Positions 25,369-35,415 of a stretch of DNA of 64,000 nt are shown piece by piece (position 1 is the first letter of the stretch; the number at the start of each line of letters is the position of its first letter). Under the pieces are notes generated by a model. It made no database searches, was not told where the DNA came from, and was given only the letters and a program-made list of their open reading frames with translations. Position numbers and translations under genes: made by a program. The DNA is from Chamaesiphon minutus PCC 6605. GTDB lineage: Bacteria > Cyanobacteriota > Cyanobacteriia > Cyanobacteriales > Chamaesiphonaceae. The stretch covers positions 4,002,385 through 4,066,384 of the forward strand of contig NC_019697.1 in assembly GCF_000317145.1 (NCBI RefSeq), given 5' to 3'.

Positions 25369-26532
25369 CTACAATATCCCAAATAGATGTAAGGGGCCGC
25401 GACCGCTGATGAGTTCGACGACGATGCCAATGAAGCCCAGCATTGCCAGACGACCGTTCCAGACTTCCGCAGCCGTTGTGAGTCCCCATTCCCATTTTTC
25501 TTGGGGGTACATCTTAATTTTCTTCTTCATCTGGGTGACGCGATTAATGTCCAGACTGGGGGCTGCTGCGGCTCTGAGGACTAGATCGACGAGTGTTTGG
25601 ATGAAAACGGGGTTAGTATCCAAAGCAGGTACGCGATTGAACGTATGGATACCAGCTTCTTCGGCGATTTCGCGATATTCGATATCGATTTCTTCGAGGG
25701 TTTCAATATGCTCGGAGACAAAGCTAATTGGCACTACTACCAACTCGCTGACACCTTTATCGGCTAGTTCGACGATCGCATCTTCGGTGTAGGGTTGCAG
25801 CCATTCGATCGGGCCGACCTTACTTTGATATGCTAGGGAATATGCATTTCTGCGCCCGATCGTGCGCATGATTAGTTCGGTGCATTCCTCGATCTCGGTT
25901 TGGTAAGGATCGCCTGCTTCTTCTACATAGCTCACGGGTACGCCGTGCGCGCTAAAAAACACATGCGCGTCGTCCGGATTGGGGCAGTTATCGATTTGAG
26001 CGCAGATCAGCTCGGACATTGCTTGGAGATAACCTGGCTCTTTATACCAATCGGCAATGACCGTATATTTCGGTGGCTTGAGCTGCGGATTTTCGCTCCA
26101 GATTTTTTCGATCAGCCGAAAACTAGAACCGCTAGTACTGATTGAAAACTGGGGATACAAAGGTAAAATAACTAATTGCTCGATCTCATCCCGCTTAATT
26201 TGAGTCAGTGCATCTTCGGTAAATGGGTGCCAATAGCGCATTCCAATGTAAACTTTGACATCTTCACCTCGCGATCGCAATTGACTCTCTAGGGCGCGAG
26301 CTTGTTCTTCTGTGATGCGACGTAGTGGGGAGCCGCCACCAATTTTTTCATAATTTGCTTGAGATTTCTTCGCTCGCGAACTAGAGATCAGCCATGCTAA
26401 CGGTTTTTGCAGAGCCGCAATTGGAATCCGAATAATCTCAGGGTCGGAAAACAGGTTAAACAAGAACGGACGCACATCCGATAATTGCTCCGGTCCGCCC
26501 AAATTCAGTAGTAAAACCCCTAATCGACCCAT
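25369..26532 (-). CDS. hemH: ferrochelatase with C-terminal light-harvesting-like domain
   Basis: The 387-residue product inserts Fe2+ into protoporphyrin IX to make heme. The catalytic domain spans residues 1-320 with [20 protein letters not shown], the catalytic His in [20 protein letters not shown], and [18 protein letters not shown]. After a linker, residues 345-387 form a CAB/HLIP-like helix with [20 protein letters not shown], typical of cyanobacterial and plant type II ferrochelatase, which ties the enzyme to chlorophyll protein assembly. With chlD it places both branch-point chelatases in this window. A single gene. Confidence 0.96.
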   Translation of the reverse strand: MGRLGVLLLNLGGPEQLSDVRPFLFNLFSDPEIIRIPIAALQKPLAWLISSSRAKKSQANYEKIGGGSPLRRITEEQARALESQLRSRGEDVKVYIGMRYWHPFTEDALTQIKRDEIEQLVILPLYPQFSISTSGSSFRLIEKIWSENPQLKPPKYTVIADWYKEPGYLQAMSELICAQIDNCPNPDDAHVFFSAHGVPVSYVEEAGDPYQTEIEECTELIMRTIGRRNAYSLAYQSKVGPIEWLQPYTEDAIVELADKGVSELVVVPISFVSEHIETLEEIDIEYREIAEEAGIHTFNRVPALDTNPVFIQTLVDLVLRAAAAPSLDINRVTQMKKKIKMYPQEKWEWGLTTAAEVWNGRLAMLGFIGIVVELISGRGPLHLFGIL

Positions 26533-26836
26533 AACGGCTGTATTTTCCCAGTATGTTGCAAATTCTTTACTAACTTTAACAAAAATATGGTTTTAGTGGT
26601 ACTAGCTAGGCAACCACTGACACATAAATTTAATTTTAGCCTAAAGGTATTCATATAGTAGATGCCAGCAAAAAAAGTCCGATTTTCACTTGGATTTGGG
26701 CGATCGAAAAGTCTGTAAGGCGGATCTGCTATACATTGATAAAGACGAGCTGCCAACCTGCGATCGCCTAAAATTGAAAATGGCTGGTAAAATTAGTTAA
26801 GATGTGTATTACGAGTCTTCAACATTTACGAAGTCT
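26533..26836. other. hemH-TPR divergent intergenic region
   Basis: About 304 bp with no gene seen. It carries the promoters of hemH (minus) and the TPR gene (plus), but no box could be chosen with confidence. Confidence 0.4.
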
Positions 26837-27442
26837 ATGAAACCAATTCAAATGGCCGTTACACTGATTGCGTTGACTAGTGCCTTTGAGTTAGGTAGAG
26901 CACAGATAGCCATGGGTTATGTCGCTAATTATGAGACCGAACGGCAATCGCAGTGGTCGCAAGCCAGCCCCATCCCTACAAATACTAAGTTATTAGAACA
27001 GGGACATAAAAAACAGGAGCAAGAAGACTTTGTTGGAGCAATTGCTGACTATACAGAATTTTTGAAGTCCAATCCCAATCATGTTGAAGGCTACAGCAAT
27101 CGTGGGTTTGCTAGGGCGATGACCAACGATCTCCAAGGTGCAATTCAAGATTTCAATCGCGCGCTCGAAATCTCACCCAACAATGCCGACGTCTATAATG
27201 CCAGAGGTAACGTCAATGCCATGGTGGGCAATCTCAGTGCGTCAATTCGCGACTTTAACCGGGCGATTCGTTGCGATCGTAATTTTGCTGATGCTTATTA
27301 TAATCGCGCGATTAGCAGACACAGTTTGGGCGATCGGCGCGGCGCGAAATTGGATCTCAGTCAAGCTGCCAAATTATTTCAGCAACAAAAAGATCTCGGC
27401 GGCTATCAGCAGGCACGAGAATGGATCGACAAATTAAAATAG
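26837..27442 (+). CDS. small exported TPR protein
   Basis: I start at ATG 26837 (MKPIQMAVTLIALTSAFELG), which gives a signal peptide directly; the frame also has a GTG 33 bp upstream. The 201-residue product has three tandem TPR units between about residues 48 and 165 (DFVGAIADYTEFLKSNPNHV, LQGAIQDFNRALEISPNNAD, LSASIRDFNRAIRCDRNFAD), ending with RRGAKLDLSQAAKLFQQQKD. The mature protein is probably periplasmic or lumenal. The partner is unknown. It is convergent with the PP2C phosphatase gene, with a shared terminator. Confidence 0.82.
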   Translation: MKPIQMAVTLIALTSAFELGRAQIAMGYVANYETERQSQWSQASPIPTNTKLLEQGHKKQEQEDFVGAIADYTEFLKSNPNHVEGYSNRGFARAMTNDLQGAIQDFNRALEISPNNADVYNARGNVNAMVGNLSASIRDFNRAIRCDRNFADAYYNRAISRHSLGDRRGAKLDLSQAAKLFQQQKDLGGYQQAREWIDKLK

Positions 27443-27487
27443 ACTTTAGGTATTTAGTTTAGTAAAATTAAATACCTAAAGTCTATT
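27438..27487. terminator. bidirectional terminator
   Basis: A perfect 19-bp stem, arm AATAGACTTTAGGTATTTA at 27438-27456 and its complement at 27469-27487. It overlaps the last codons of the TPR gene and lies 20 bp from the stop of the convergent phosphatase gene. A/T-runs on each side suit termination in both directions. Confidence 0.8.
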
Positions 27488-27507
27488 ATTTACCATCCAC
27501 TATTCCC

Positions 27508-28869
27508 TTACTCCACCTTTAATACCACCATCGTCATATCATCCCCATTATTGCGCTCGTTGCCAGTGAAGGTGTGGAGAGTCGAGACAATTTTATCGAG
27601 AATACCTTGAGAGCTTAATTGCTGCTGGCAGGCAGTATGAAAGGTATAAATAAGATTATCTTCATTGAACCTTTCGCCATCCTGGTTAGCTGCGTCGGTA
27701 AACCCATCTGTGTAATAAATAATCGTATCTCCCTGATGGAGTTTAACTTGAGCTTCCTCATATTGAGAATCGGCATCGAGTCCGATTAACATGCCCTGAG
27801 TATCGAGTCGCAAAATCCGATTTGTCGCGGCTTGCCAGTATAAAGGTGGATTGTGGGCGGCATTAGTATATGTCAGAATATTGGTTGCTGGATCGTATTC
27901 TGAATAGAACAGCGTCACAAACCGACTGGAATTTTCGAGATCGGCATACATTACCCGATTGAGATGTTGAAGGATGCGTGACGGTGAGTGACCATTTAAC
28001 ACTTCCGCCCGCAACATTCCCCGCGTCATCGTCATAATCAGCCCTGCGGGAACGCCTTTACCCATGACATCCCCAATAGTGATACTCCACTTAGTGGTGG
28101 CATTGGTGTCTGTTTGCTTCTCCGTCAGCCTATCGTAATTAGCGGGAATAAAATCATAATAATCGCCACCGACGCGATCGGCATTGAGATAGCAGGCGGC
28201 TAGTTCTAAGCCTGGAATATCTGGAAATTTTTTCGGTAGTAAGCGTTCTTGAATTTCGGCTCCAATTTCTAACTCGCGATCGAGTCTTTCTTTCTTGCGT
28301 AATTCGACGGTTAGTTCGTCGTTATGGATGGCTACGGCAGTTTGATCGGCAACTAATTGTAGTAGCTTTTGCCGATCGAGTGTCCATTCGTAGCTAGGAT
28401 TGCGCGTAAATACATATAATCGTCCGCGCTCGCCGCTTTCAAGTAAGATTGGCGTCCTGAATATATGAATTCGATAGTCAATATCCAGTTCGATGCGACT
28501 TTCTAATTTTTCCCAAAAATCTGTATGAAAACTAATTTCTTTGCCTTCAGAAACATCTGTCAGGGTTTGGAAAATAGCCATTTCGATCCTTTTGCGCAGC
28601 TCGTTACAATTACCTTCACCCTGACAGTGGAGCTGCTGAATTTGCAATTGTCCGGTTTTTTTGAACAGGATAATCGCGCCGCCTTCGCTATCGGTCACCC
28701 GTGTGACCATCAAGGGAATCAATTCTAGAAATTGATTGAGATTTTTAAAACTTCTCAGTGCAAACCCTAAATTACTCAGTAGCTCGTGAGTTTTCTTTTG
28801 CTGACGATTGAGATTTATGACTTGTTCTTGGAGAGCAATTACTGACATAATTTGTGGTTCATAATTCAT
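27508..28869 (-). CDS. GAF-domain PP2C-type phosphatase (SpoIIE/RsbU-like)
   Basis: The 453-residue product has a short coiled coil at the N-terminus (VIALQEQVINLNRQQKKTH), a GAF domain at about 35-185 (LVADQTAVAIHNDELTVELR closes it), and a SpoIIE phosphatase domain with ELEIGAEIQERLLPKKFPDI, GGDYYDFIP, the metal-binding SITIGDVMGKGVPAGLIMTM, FVTLFYSEYDP and YYTDGFTDAANQDGERF. It dephosphorylates Ser/Thr, usually on an anti-sigma-factor antagonist. It lies 12 bp downstream of ftsY on the same strand, so it is co-transcribed with nusB and ftsY. Confidence 0.93.
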   Translation of the reverse strand: MNYEPQIMSVIALQEQVINLNRQQKKTHELLSNLGFALRSFKNLNQFLELIPLMVTRVTDSEGGAIILFKKTGQLQIQQLHCQGEGNCNELRKRIEMAIFQTLTDVSEGKEISFHTDFWEKLESRIELDIDYRIHIFRTPILLESGERGRLYVFTRNPSYEWTLDRQKLLQLVADQTAVAIHNDELTVELRKKERLDRELEIGAEIQERLLPKKFPDIPGLELAACYLNADRVGGDYYDFIPANYDRLTEKQTDTNATTKWSITIGDVMGKGVPAGLIMTMTRGMLRAEVLNGHSPSRILQHLNRVMYADLENSSRFVTLFYSEYDPATNILTYTNAAHNPPLYWQAATNRILRLDTQGMLIGLDADSQYEEAQVKLHQGDTIIYYTDGFTDAANQDGERFNEDNLIYTFHTACQQQLSSQGILDKIVSTLHTFTGNERNNGDDMTMVVLKVE

Positions 28870-28881
28870 AATTTCTAATTC

Positions 28882-30381
28882 CTAACCACTTAATAAAGCC
28901 TCAACAAATTCATAACTAGAAAAAGGTCTTAAATCTTCGATGCCCTCACCAGCACCGATAAATCGAATTGGTAAACCCAGTTGTTGCACCACCGCTAATG
29001 CGACGCCGCCTTTAGCCGTGCCATCTAATTTGGTCAAAATTACACCACTTAACTTCGCCGCCTCAGCAAAAACTTGAGCTTGGCGCAAACCATTTTGGCC
29101 TAAAGTAGCATCGAGTACTAGCAATGATTCTATCTGAGCTGTACTGGCTTGTTTGTCTATAATCCGACGGATCTTGCTCAACTCGTCCATGAGATTTTTT
29201 TTATTTTGTAACCGTCCGGCGGTATCGACTAATAGTAACTCAGTTTCGCGCGATCGAGCAGCACTAATTGCATCAAAAACTACCGCTGCGGGGTCGGTAT
29301 TTTGACCGGGGTTGGCAATTACTTCGATGCCGCTCCGTTGTCCCCAAACTTTGACTTGTTCGACTGCGGCAGCTCGAAACGTATCACCAGCCGCAATCAG
29401 ACATTTATAACCCGACGATTGGCTCATGTGAGCGAGCTTACCAATAGTGGTAGTTTTCCCGACGCCATTGACTCCCACCAACAACCAAATATTTAATTGG
29501 TTAGATTCGGGCAAAAATTCTGATGAGTAATTAGACTCAAAAGGCTTATCGAGCAAGTCTCGTAAAATTTGTTTGAGGTAGGCGATTGCTGCCTCTGGTG
29601 GTAAGGCTTCTTGGCGCAATTTAGTCTGCAATGTCTCAATTACATAGTCCGTTGCTTCAATCCCCACATCGGCTTGGAGCAATAAAGTCTCGATCGATTC
29701 TACCGCATCGGCATTGAGTGGGCCTTGACCGATCAGGGCTTTTAATTGATTGACAAATCCCCGCCGCGTTTTGTCTAAACCTTGGCGTAATTTTTTGAGC
29801 CAATTAATCTCATCTAAGGATACTTGCTCCGGAGTCCGTCCGCGATCGGCAAGCACTTTTGCCGACCATAAGAAATCATCATCGAGCGCGATATCTGGCG
29901 TCTGGGCCTCTGGTTCGGCAGTTTCGATCGCCGATGCCTTGAGCTGTTCCAATCGCTGTTGACGGTCGTCTCGCGCCCAAATCGGCAGATCTTCGGCATC
30001 TGAGGTGGTTGCTTCAGCAGTGTCGCTAATAATTACCGTCGGAGCTTCAATATCACTCGCTTCCGACTCTACAGCAACGGCTAGTGGCTCTGTAGTAGCC
30101 TCCTCAACCGCCAAGACGGGTGCGACGGCATCTGTGACTTCTTCTGCTACCGTCGCGGCGGCTTGTGCTGCTGCGGATTCTTGCTGCTGAATATTTTGAT
30201 ATGCAGCTTTTGCCCACGCCAAATAGTCAGTTGCCACCTCATTGCTAACTGGCTCTGGAGCTGCCTCATCTGCTGCTGGCGTCTCAAGCTGCTCTGGTGC
30301 AGATTCTACAGTTTGTTCCGAGTCCTTGCTAGAATCGGGTTCGGGATTGTCGAACTTCCGGCGAAACCAGTTAAAAACCAT
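28882..30381 (-). CDS. ftsY: signal recognition particle receptor FtsY
   Basis: The 499-residue product has a long N-terminal acidic, Ala/Glu/Val-rich tail (residues 10-190) that is probably disordered and contacts the membrane. The NG domain follows: G1 LLVGVNGVGKTTTIGKLAHM, G3 LLLVDTAGRLQNKKNLM, G4 GVILTKLDGTAKGG, and the closing FIGAGEGIEDLRPF. FtsY receives SRP-ribosome complexes at the membrane for co-translational insertion. nusB is upstream and the PP2C phosphatase is 12 bp downstream, an order I recall from other cyanobacteria. Confidence 0.96.
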   Translation of the reverse strand: MVFNWFRRKFDNPEPDSSKDSEQTVESAPEQLETPAADEAAPEPVSNEVATDYLAWAKAAYQNIQQQESAAAQAAATVAEEVTDAVAPVLAVEEATTEPLAVAVESEASDIEAPTVIISDTAEATTSDAEDLPIWARDDRQQRLEQLKASAIETAEPEAQTPDIALDDDFLWSAKVLADRGRTPEQVSLDEINWLKKLRQGLDKTRRGFVNQLKALIGQGPLNADAVESIETLLLQADVGIEATDYVIETLQTKLRQEALPPEAAIAYLKQILRDLLDKPFESNYSSEFLPESNQLNIWLLVGVNGVGKTTTIGKLAHMSQSSGYKCLIAAGDTFRAAAVEQVKVWGQRSGIEVIANPGQNTDPAAVVFDAISAARSRETELLLVDTAGRLQNKKNLMDELSKIRRIIDKQASTAQIESLLVLDATLGQNGLRQAQVFAEAAKLSGVILTKLDGTAKGGVALAVVQQLGLPIRFIGAGEGIEDLRPFSSYEFVEALLSG

Positions 30382-30527
30382 AATAAATTAGGAGTTAGGA
30401 GCGATCTGTTAATTGATTATGAATATACAAGGATGGTAGTTGCCAAGGAAGTAAGGAGATGATTCTGGGCAGAGACCATCAATGTTAAGACATTCTAAGC
30501 CGAAAATTTCACTTTCACTAACAAAAA

Positions 30528-31169
30528 TTAGACCCCCGATTTGAGTTGTTCGGTGACTCGTCGCAGGACGCCATTAATCAACTTGCGACCTTGGTCGTCA
30601 CTATAGCGTTTGGCCAATTCGATGGCTTCATTAATCGCAATCCGTTCTTCTAAGCCTAAATAGACTATTTCTGTAACCGCCAGTCTGAGGATATCTCGAT
30701 CGATTTTAGGCAAGCGACCGAGCTGCCAATCAACGATACTTTTACTTAAGAGCAGATCGACCTGAGCGGTTTCTTCGGTCGCCTTGACCAATAGTTCGAG
30801 GGCATAGCTACGCACGTCGGGACGATTGAAATTATTAATTGTCTCTGGCATCTCTAAAGCTTGTCCGAGCCGATTGATCGCAGTCTGCACTAATTCGATC
30901 GCTTCGGCGGTCATGACTCTAGCCCCCTCGACGTCGCTAGCCCTGGTTTGGCTATTTAACAGCCTGTCATTACTGCGTTGTAATTCTGCCGTAGCCGCTT
31001 CTAATGCTTCTTGAGTCTCTTCTCTGAGTGTCGAGATGGCTTTGAGCATCATCTCTTCTAGAGTCAATTGTAATTCGCGAGGTTGCGATTGCGCTAACTT
31101 CTTTTGCGCCTTTGATAACTGGGGTAGAGCTAGCAGGGCTAACTCACGAGCGATAGTTTGAGCTTTCAT
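30528..31169 (-). CDS. nusB: transcription antitermination protein NusB
   Basis: The 213-residue product begins with QTIARELALLALPQLSKAQK and has the NusB core at about 105-205: LLSKSIVDWQLGRLPKIDRD, ILRLAVTEIVYLGLEERIAI, NEAIELAKRYSDDQGRKLIN and GVLRR. NusB binds boxA of rRNA leaders with NusE. The 60-odd residue central segment (EALEAATAELQRSNDRLLNS) is the usual cyanobacterial extension compared with 139 residues in E. coli. It is 146 bp upstream of ftsY on the same strand. Confidence 0.94.
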   Translation of the reverse strand: MKAQTIARELALLALPQLSKAQKKLAQSQPRELQLTLEEMMLKAISTLREETQEALEAATAELQRSNDRLLNSQTRASDVEGARVMTAEAIELVQTAINRLGQALEMPETINNFNRPDVRSYALELLVKATEETAQVDLLLSKSIVDWQLGRLPKIDRDILRLAVTEIVYLGLEERIAINEAIELAKRYSDDQGRKLINGVLRRVTEQLKSGV

Positions 31170-31347
31170 AGGCGCGATCGATTAGCAGTAGCAAAGCCCC
31201 TGATTATACCACTTCTAAGCAATTTTTAGGTAATGGCCAAAGCAGCTTCGCTCCGCGAGTTGCTCTGAGGTTGCGCTTCCAGTGTTCTAGAAAAATAACC
31301 AGAGCGCATTCGCTAGTGCAAGATTGGAGGCAACGCTGCTGCGCCTT

Positions 31348-32046
31348 TTATCTTCCCGATTTGTGGTAGTAATCCACTTTAGCCACAATATCCGCCCAGC
31401 CGATACCTGCCAAAGTCGGGAGGACTAAATGCGATCGCGCCAAGCGTTCGTAGGGGCCGACCCCTAAAACCCACATCCCAGCAGCCAAACCTGCTTCAAT
31501 TCCGGCGGGGGCATCTTCTACAACCAAACAATTAGTTGGAGCGACTCTCAGCGACTCAGCCGCGTGGAGAAAGACATCGGGACAGGGTTTGAGATTCAAG
31601 ACACTATTACCATCAGCTAAAAAATCGAAAAAATGCCGGATCTTCAGACGTTGCAAGACTAGTTCGGCATTTTTACTCGATGAGCCGAGCGCGATTTTAA
31701 CACCAGCGGCATGGAGTTCTACTAACAAATTACCGATACCGGGCAGCAGATTAGCGTAATTGAGTTCGTTAATTAGTTGAAGGTAGTAATCGTTTTTCCG
31801 ATTTAATAATAGTTGCTGTTGAATTAGACTCAGATCGATAGTCCGATTGCCCAAAAGATATTGCAGTGCATCTTCACGATTGAGTCCTAGCATTCCTTCA
31901 TCGTGGGTGTGTTTATCGAAGGGAATTCCCTCTTCATCGGCTAATTGCTGCCATGAGAGGTAGTGATAGTAGACTGTATTAGCGATAACGCCATCAAGAT
32001 CGAAGATGACTGCTGCGATGTGTGGCTCGCGCTCCAGTTTATCCAT
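31348..32046 (-). CDS. pgmB: beta-phosphoglucomutase
   Basis: The 232-residue HAD-fold product has the nucleophile motif AVIFDLDGVIANTVYYHYLS with the DLD acid pair, GIPFDKHTHDEGMLGLNRED in the cap, LPGIGNLLVELHAAGVKIAL, the Ser/Thr motif ALGSSSKNAELVLQRL, and KPCPDVFLHAAESL with CLVVEDAPAGIEAG. It converts beta-glucose-1-phosphate and glucose-6-phosphate, part of maltose or trehalose breakdown. No phosphorylase is next to it; the sugar-active 45925 gene is far away. Confidence 0.88.
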   Translation of the reverse strand: MDKLEREPHIAAVIFDLDGVIANTVYYHYLSWQQLADEEGIPFDKHTHDEGMLGLNREDALQYLLGNRTIDLSLIQQQLLLNRKNDYYLQLINELNYANLLPGIGNLLVELHAAGVKIALGSSSKNAELVLQRLKIRHFFDFLADGNSVLNLKPCPDVFLHAAESLRVAPTNCLVVEDAPAGIEAGLAAGMWVLGVGPYERLARSHLVLPTLAGIGWADIVAKVDYYHKSGR

Positions 32047-32295
32047 AGCTATTTGATGTCGATCGACAATAATTGTCTGTGCGGTGGCGGAGCCTCTCCT
32101 TTGGAGAATCGCGATCGCTCCAGGTCAGATGTATACTCATTATGCCCTCAGATTGTCATAATCTTTGGAATCTCACGAGCGATGTCTATTTACAATAACT
32201 AATCATTTTAGGCGATACCACTTTGCATAACACACAAGTTTGAAGATTAAAATTAATAAATACGCTCCAAAATCTTTCATCCCGCCTTTATTCAA

Positions 32296-33303
32296 TTGAA
32301 TCCTCAATACACACCCCCTTGGTGGCTGCAATCCGGTCTATCGATGACGCTCTACACCGCACTGCGGATGAGCCGCAACTGGGAAGAATATACGATCGAG
32401 CCAGAGCCAACTTATCAGGAGCACATTTTTAGTGGCGATGGCGATGTGCCGATTTTTGGCATTTTCGCCATCCCCCCCAATCCTAAAGGGACGATCGTTG
32501 CGACCTACGGTATCACTGGTACATTAGATAATCAATGGTTTCTGCGGATTCTAGGGCGGAAAGCTTACGCCCAAGGTTACGCGGTCGTCTTATTTGACTG
32601 GCGCGCTCATGGCAAGACTGCCGAGTTATCGCCCCAACTGACTTCGGATGGTCTGTACGAGGGCGAAGATTTTGTGAGGATCGCCCGCCAATCGCTCCAG
32701 CTAGGCTGTCCGGCTCCAATGTGGATAATGGGGTATTCCTTGGGCGGTCAGTTGGCTCTGTGGGGCGTTAAAGCGGGTCGTGACGTGCCAGAAATTGCTG
32801 GCGGCGCAGTCATCTGTCCCAGTCTGGAATCCGATCGATCTTTAACGTATCTGATGGCACATCCGCTGGGCAAATATTTAGAACGTGCGATCGCCAAAGA
32901 ACTACGAAAATTAGCTGGCGAGTTACATCGCTACCATCCTACCGAAATCGACCCCGCCGCGATCGATCGAGCGACGACAATTTGGGGATTCGATCGCGAA
33001 TTAGTCATTCCTCGACTGGGTTTTGAGACTGTCCGAGATTATTATGCGGCAACTAGTCCGTTATATTTTTTAGCAGATCTTAACAAACCAGTATTGATTA
33101 TTTATGCCGCTGACGATCCGCTGTTCGATCCCACTTTAGGGCCAGAACTGTACGCTATTGCCAGCAAACAACCCCAGATCGATCTCCTACTTACCCCCCA
33201 CGGCGGACATGTCGGACATATCAGCAGCCAAGAGTGCCAAAAGTTAAATATCGATCGCGACCCCTGGTGGAGCTGGAATCGTATTTTAGAATGGATTCAG
33301 TAA
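32296..33303 (+). CDS. alpha/beta hydrolase (YheT-like)
   Basis: The 335-residue product begins at a TTG (32296): PQYTPPWWLQSGLSMTLYTA is a family start that an ATG 48 bp later would cut off. It has the nucleophile elbow MGYSLGGQLALWG, an acid in YAADDPLFDP and the final His in PHGGHVGHISS, a complete Ser-Asp-His triad. Members are esterases or acyltransferases with unknown substrates. No signal peptide. A single gene. Confidence 0.87.
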   Translation: MNPQYTPPWWLQSGLSMTLYTALRMSRNWEEYTIEPEPTYQEHIFSGDGDVPIFGIFAIPPNPKGTIVATYGITGTLDNQWFLRILGRKAYAQGYAVVLFDWRAHGKTAELSPQLTSDGLYEGEDFVRIARQSLQLGCPAPMWIMGYSLGGQLALWGVKAGRDVPEIAGGAVICPSLESDRSLTYLMAHPLGKYLERAIAKELRKLAGELHRYHPTEIDPAAIDRATTIWGFDRELVIPRLGFETVRDYYAATSPLYFLADLNKPVLIIYAADDPLFDPTLGPELYAIASKQPQIDLLLTPHGGHVGHISSQECQKLNIDRDPWWSWNRILEWIQ

Positions 33304-33474
33304 TTAGTCGATCGTCGATAGTTGATAGCGAAGTGATTAAGACGGAGTTTAAATCTGCGTATCAATCACAATCTGGCTAAAGGCGTAGGCTTTGAACCAT
33401 TACTATTTGGTGCAAGAACAATTCTCTCTCCTCGTCCCCCTCTCTCCCATCCACCCACCCACACCTCCACCCCT

Positions 33475-34074
33475 ATGAGCTTACGCGACCAATTTAATAA
33501 ATTTACAGGCAAAACCCAATTTGTCGTATCTAGAATTTTTATCCACCTCGGTGGTGAAGAAGTCTCGCCACTCCTGGGAATCTTAAACCAAGCTGCCAGA
33601 CAAGCCATCGAATCGGATGGCGATTTGACCATCGTCGGCGAAGGATTGGTCGAAATCTGTCAAAACCTATTGCAATACGATACTTATTGGCGATCGGCAG
33701 CCAATGAAGGTGATGTATTCTGGGACGAAGGCGGAGCTGGCGACTATGCCAACGAATTATTTACCGATTCTGCTGGGCGGTATTTGAGCGAGCCAGATCT
33801 GAGCCAGCCTAATAATCCTAATGCTCAATTAACGCTCAATCCCACTCGCAATTTGATCTTGATGCTTACTGTTGCCTTTGAAGGCGAAGAATCCAGCATC
33901 GAAGCAGATTTGTCCAACATGTCCGCACTCAAGATTGCCCTCAAAGCTTTAATCAATCTGCATTATCAAGAACGCTTGCGTGCAATTTATATCCATTTTT
34001 CACCAGCACGATTTGGCGACGAACTCACCGACGACCAAGTTCTCCAGAATTTCCCAGAATTGATTCCATTGTAA
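33475..34074 (+). CDS. DUF1517-like cyanobacterial protein
   Basis: The 199-residue product matches a protein conserved in cyanobacteria, with EGLVEICQNLLQYDTYWRSA, EGDVFWDEGGAGDYANELFT and the ending YIHFSPARFGDELTDDQVLQ. I recall it annotated as DUF1517, but I am not certain of the number. It is acidic and soluble, lacks a signal peptide, and its role is unknown. A strong terminator follows 33 bp after the stop. Confidence 0.75.
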   Translation: MSLRDQFNKFTGKTQFVVSRIFIHLGGEEVSPLLGILNQAARQAIESDGDLTIVGEGLVEICQNLLQYDTYWRSAANEGDVFWDEGGAGDYANELFTDSAGRYLSEPDLSQPNNPNAQLTLNPTRNLILMLTVAFEGEESSIEADLSNMSALKIALKALINLHYQERLRAIYIHFSPARFGDELTDDQVLQNFPELIPL

Positions 34075-34106
34075 ATATATGTCTCGATCGAAATCGCGAT
34101 CGATTC

Positions 34107-34139
34107 AGGTTTAAGCCAACCTTGGCTTAAACCTTTTTC
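34107..34139 (+). terminator. intrinsic terminator
   Basis: A perfect 13-bp stem (arm AGGTTTAAGCCAA) with a two-base loop, followed by TTTTTC. Ends the 33475 gene. Confidence 0.88.
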
Positions 34140-34366
34140 AATGCCAAATCTAATGTCTAGATGCGGTTAACTCGATCGATTCGATCGGTTTACAGGGTAT
34201 TTTGGCAACGAGTCGATCGAGTAACATTAATATAAAAGGTTGCAATCTACAAATATAAATTTCTAGATCTACCTTAAGCACTATCAGTAGTATGTCGATC
34301 GGTAGATTGAGATTACAAGTCTTAAATCGTCCCAAGAATTAGCTAAAATAAGAACATCCAATAGTC

Positions 34367-35290
34367 ATGAAATCAGCCTATATGTTACGTCGATTAGCGA
34401 TCGTTTTTATGGCTTTGACCTTATCCTTTACTTCTGTCGCTTGCGGCTCTGGAGATGGAGATCGGTCAATTCAGGGACAAAATCGAACGAGTACTTCTAT
34501 TCAAAGTCCCACCGTCAGCAACAATACCAACCAAAAACCGATCGCGGATGGTAAGTATCCCGTCCAGCAAGCCACTTATAACGATGGCAACGGTGAATAT
34601 ACCCTGATGCTTCTCAATACACCTGCTGGTACTCCGCCCGTGTATCGCACTACCAATCTGCAAATGGCGAGATTGACTGACGAAGAAGTCAAAGCCAATG
34701 AAAAGACTTATTTTAAGTCAGAAAATGGGCAGGTGTCGTTACACATGCCAGAAGACTTCAAAATTGAGTACGTCCATAATGTGACCGAAACTCAAACCAA
34801 TCCCCAAACCGGACAAAGAGAAACTGTCGTCGTCAAGCGAGAATCTAACTTCTGGGCACCGTTTGCTGGCTCTGTCGCTGGCTCTTTGGCCGGACAGGCG
34901 ATCGGTAACGCATTGTTCAGACCGCAGTATTATGTCCCCCCTGTTTATAGTTCTGGTGGCATCCTGCGCGGTTATGGCGGCTACGGTAACAACTACGGTC
35001 AAGCCGTCCAAAGTTATCGAACTCGTTATAATAGCCAGCCGCCTGCGGTAGTCAACCGTAACACATTACGGACGACAGGTCGATTGAATAACAATAACTT
35101 CAACAACAACAATTTCAACACCAACCGCTCGGTCGAACGCAATCGTTCTACTGGTTCGGGCTTCGGTACGAGCAATCTCCGCCGCTCCAACAACCAGTAC
35201 AATAGCCGTCCTTCAGGCGGTTCTAGCCGGAGTTTCGGTAGTGGCGGTCGCAGCCGCTCTAGTTCTGGATTTGGCAGCCGCCGACGGTAA
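34367..35290 (+). CDS. lipoprotein with Asn/Gly/Ser/Arg-rich tail
   Basis: The 307-residue product has a lipoprotein signal: MALTLSFTSVACGSG, with Cys as the lipobox residue. A second ATG five codons in (MLRRLAIVF) is a possible start. The middle (QQATYNDGNGEYTLMLLNTP to EDFKIEYVHNVTETQTNPQT) is a soluble domain; next comes a hydrophobic Gly/Ala stretch (FAGSVAGSLAGQAIGNALF), then a low-complexity tail rich in Asn, Arg, Gly and Ser from about residue 185. It is likely a surface or cell-envelope protein. Family unknown to me. Confidence 0.75.
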   Translation: MKSAYMLRRLAIVFMALTLSFTSVACGSGDGDRSIQGQNRTSTSIQSPTVSNNTNQKPIADGKYPVQQATYNDGNGEYTLMLLNTPAGTPPVYRTTNLQMARLTDEEVKANEKTYFKSENGQVSLHMPEDFKIEYVHNVTETQTNPQTGQRETVVVKRESNFWAPFAGSVAGSLAGQAIGNALFRPQYYVPPVYSSGGILRGYGGYGNNYGQAVQSYRTRYNSQPPAVVNRNTLRTTGRLNNNNFNNNNFNTNRSVERNRSTGSGFGTSNLRRSNNQYNSRPSGGSSRSFGSGGRSRSSSGFGSRRR

Positions 35291-35415
35291 CCTAGGTTTT
35301 AGGCTTTAGGGGTTAGGCTTTAATTCCTCACACCTAATACCTAGAGCCTCAAACCTAAAACCCCAAAACCTATAGTATGCTGATAATTACCTATTGCAGC
35401 ACTACACATTAGATT
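35291..35415. repeat. imperfect long inverted repeat of TTTAGG units
   Basis: AGGTTTTAGGCTTTAGGGGT (35294-35313) opposes CCTAAAACCCCAAAACCT near 35354-35372. Each side is built from TTTAGG-like units also seen at 21520-21540 and 38508-38532. The loop is about 40 nt. It could be a terminator of the lipoprotein gene. Confidence 0.5.
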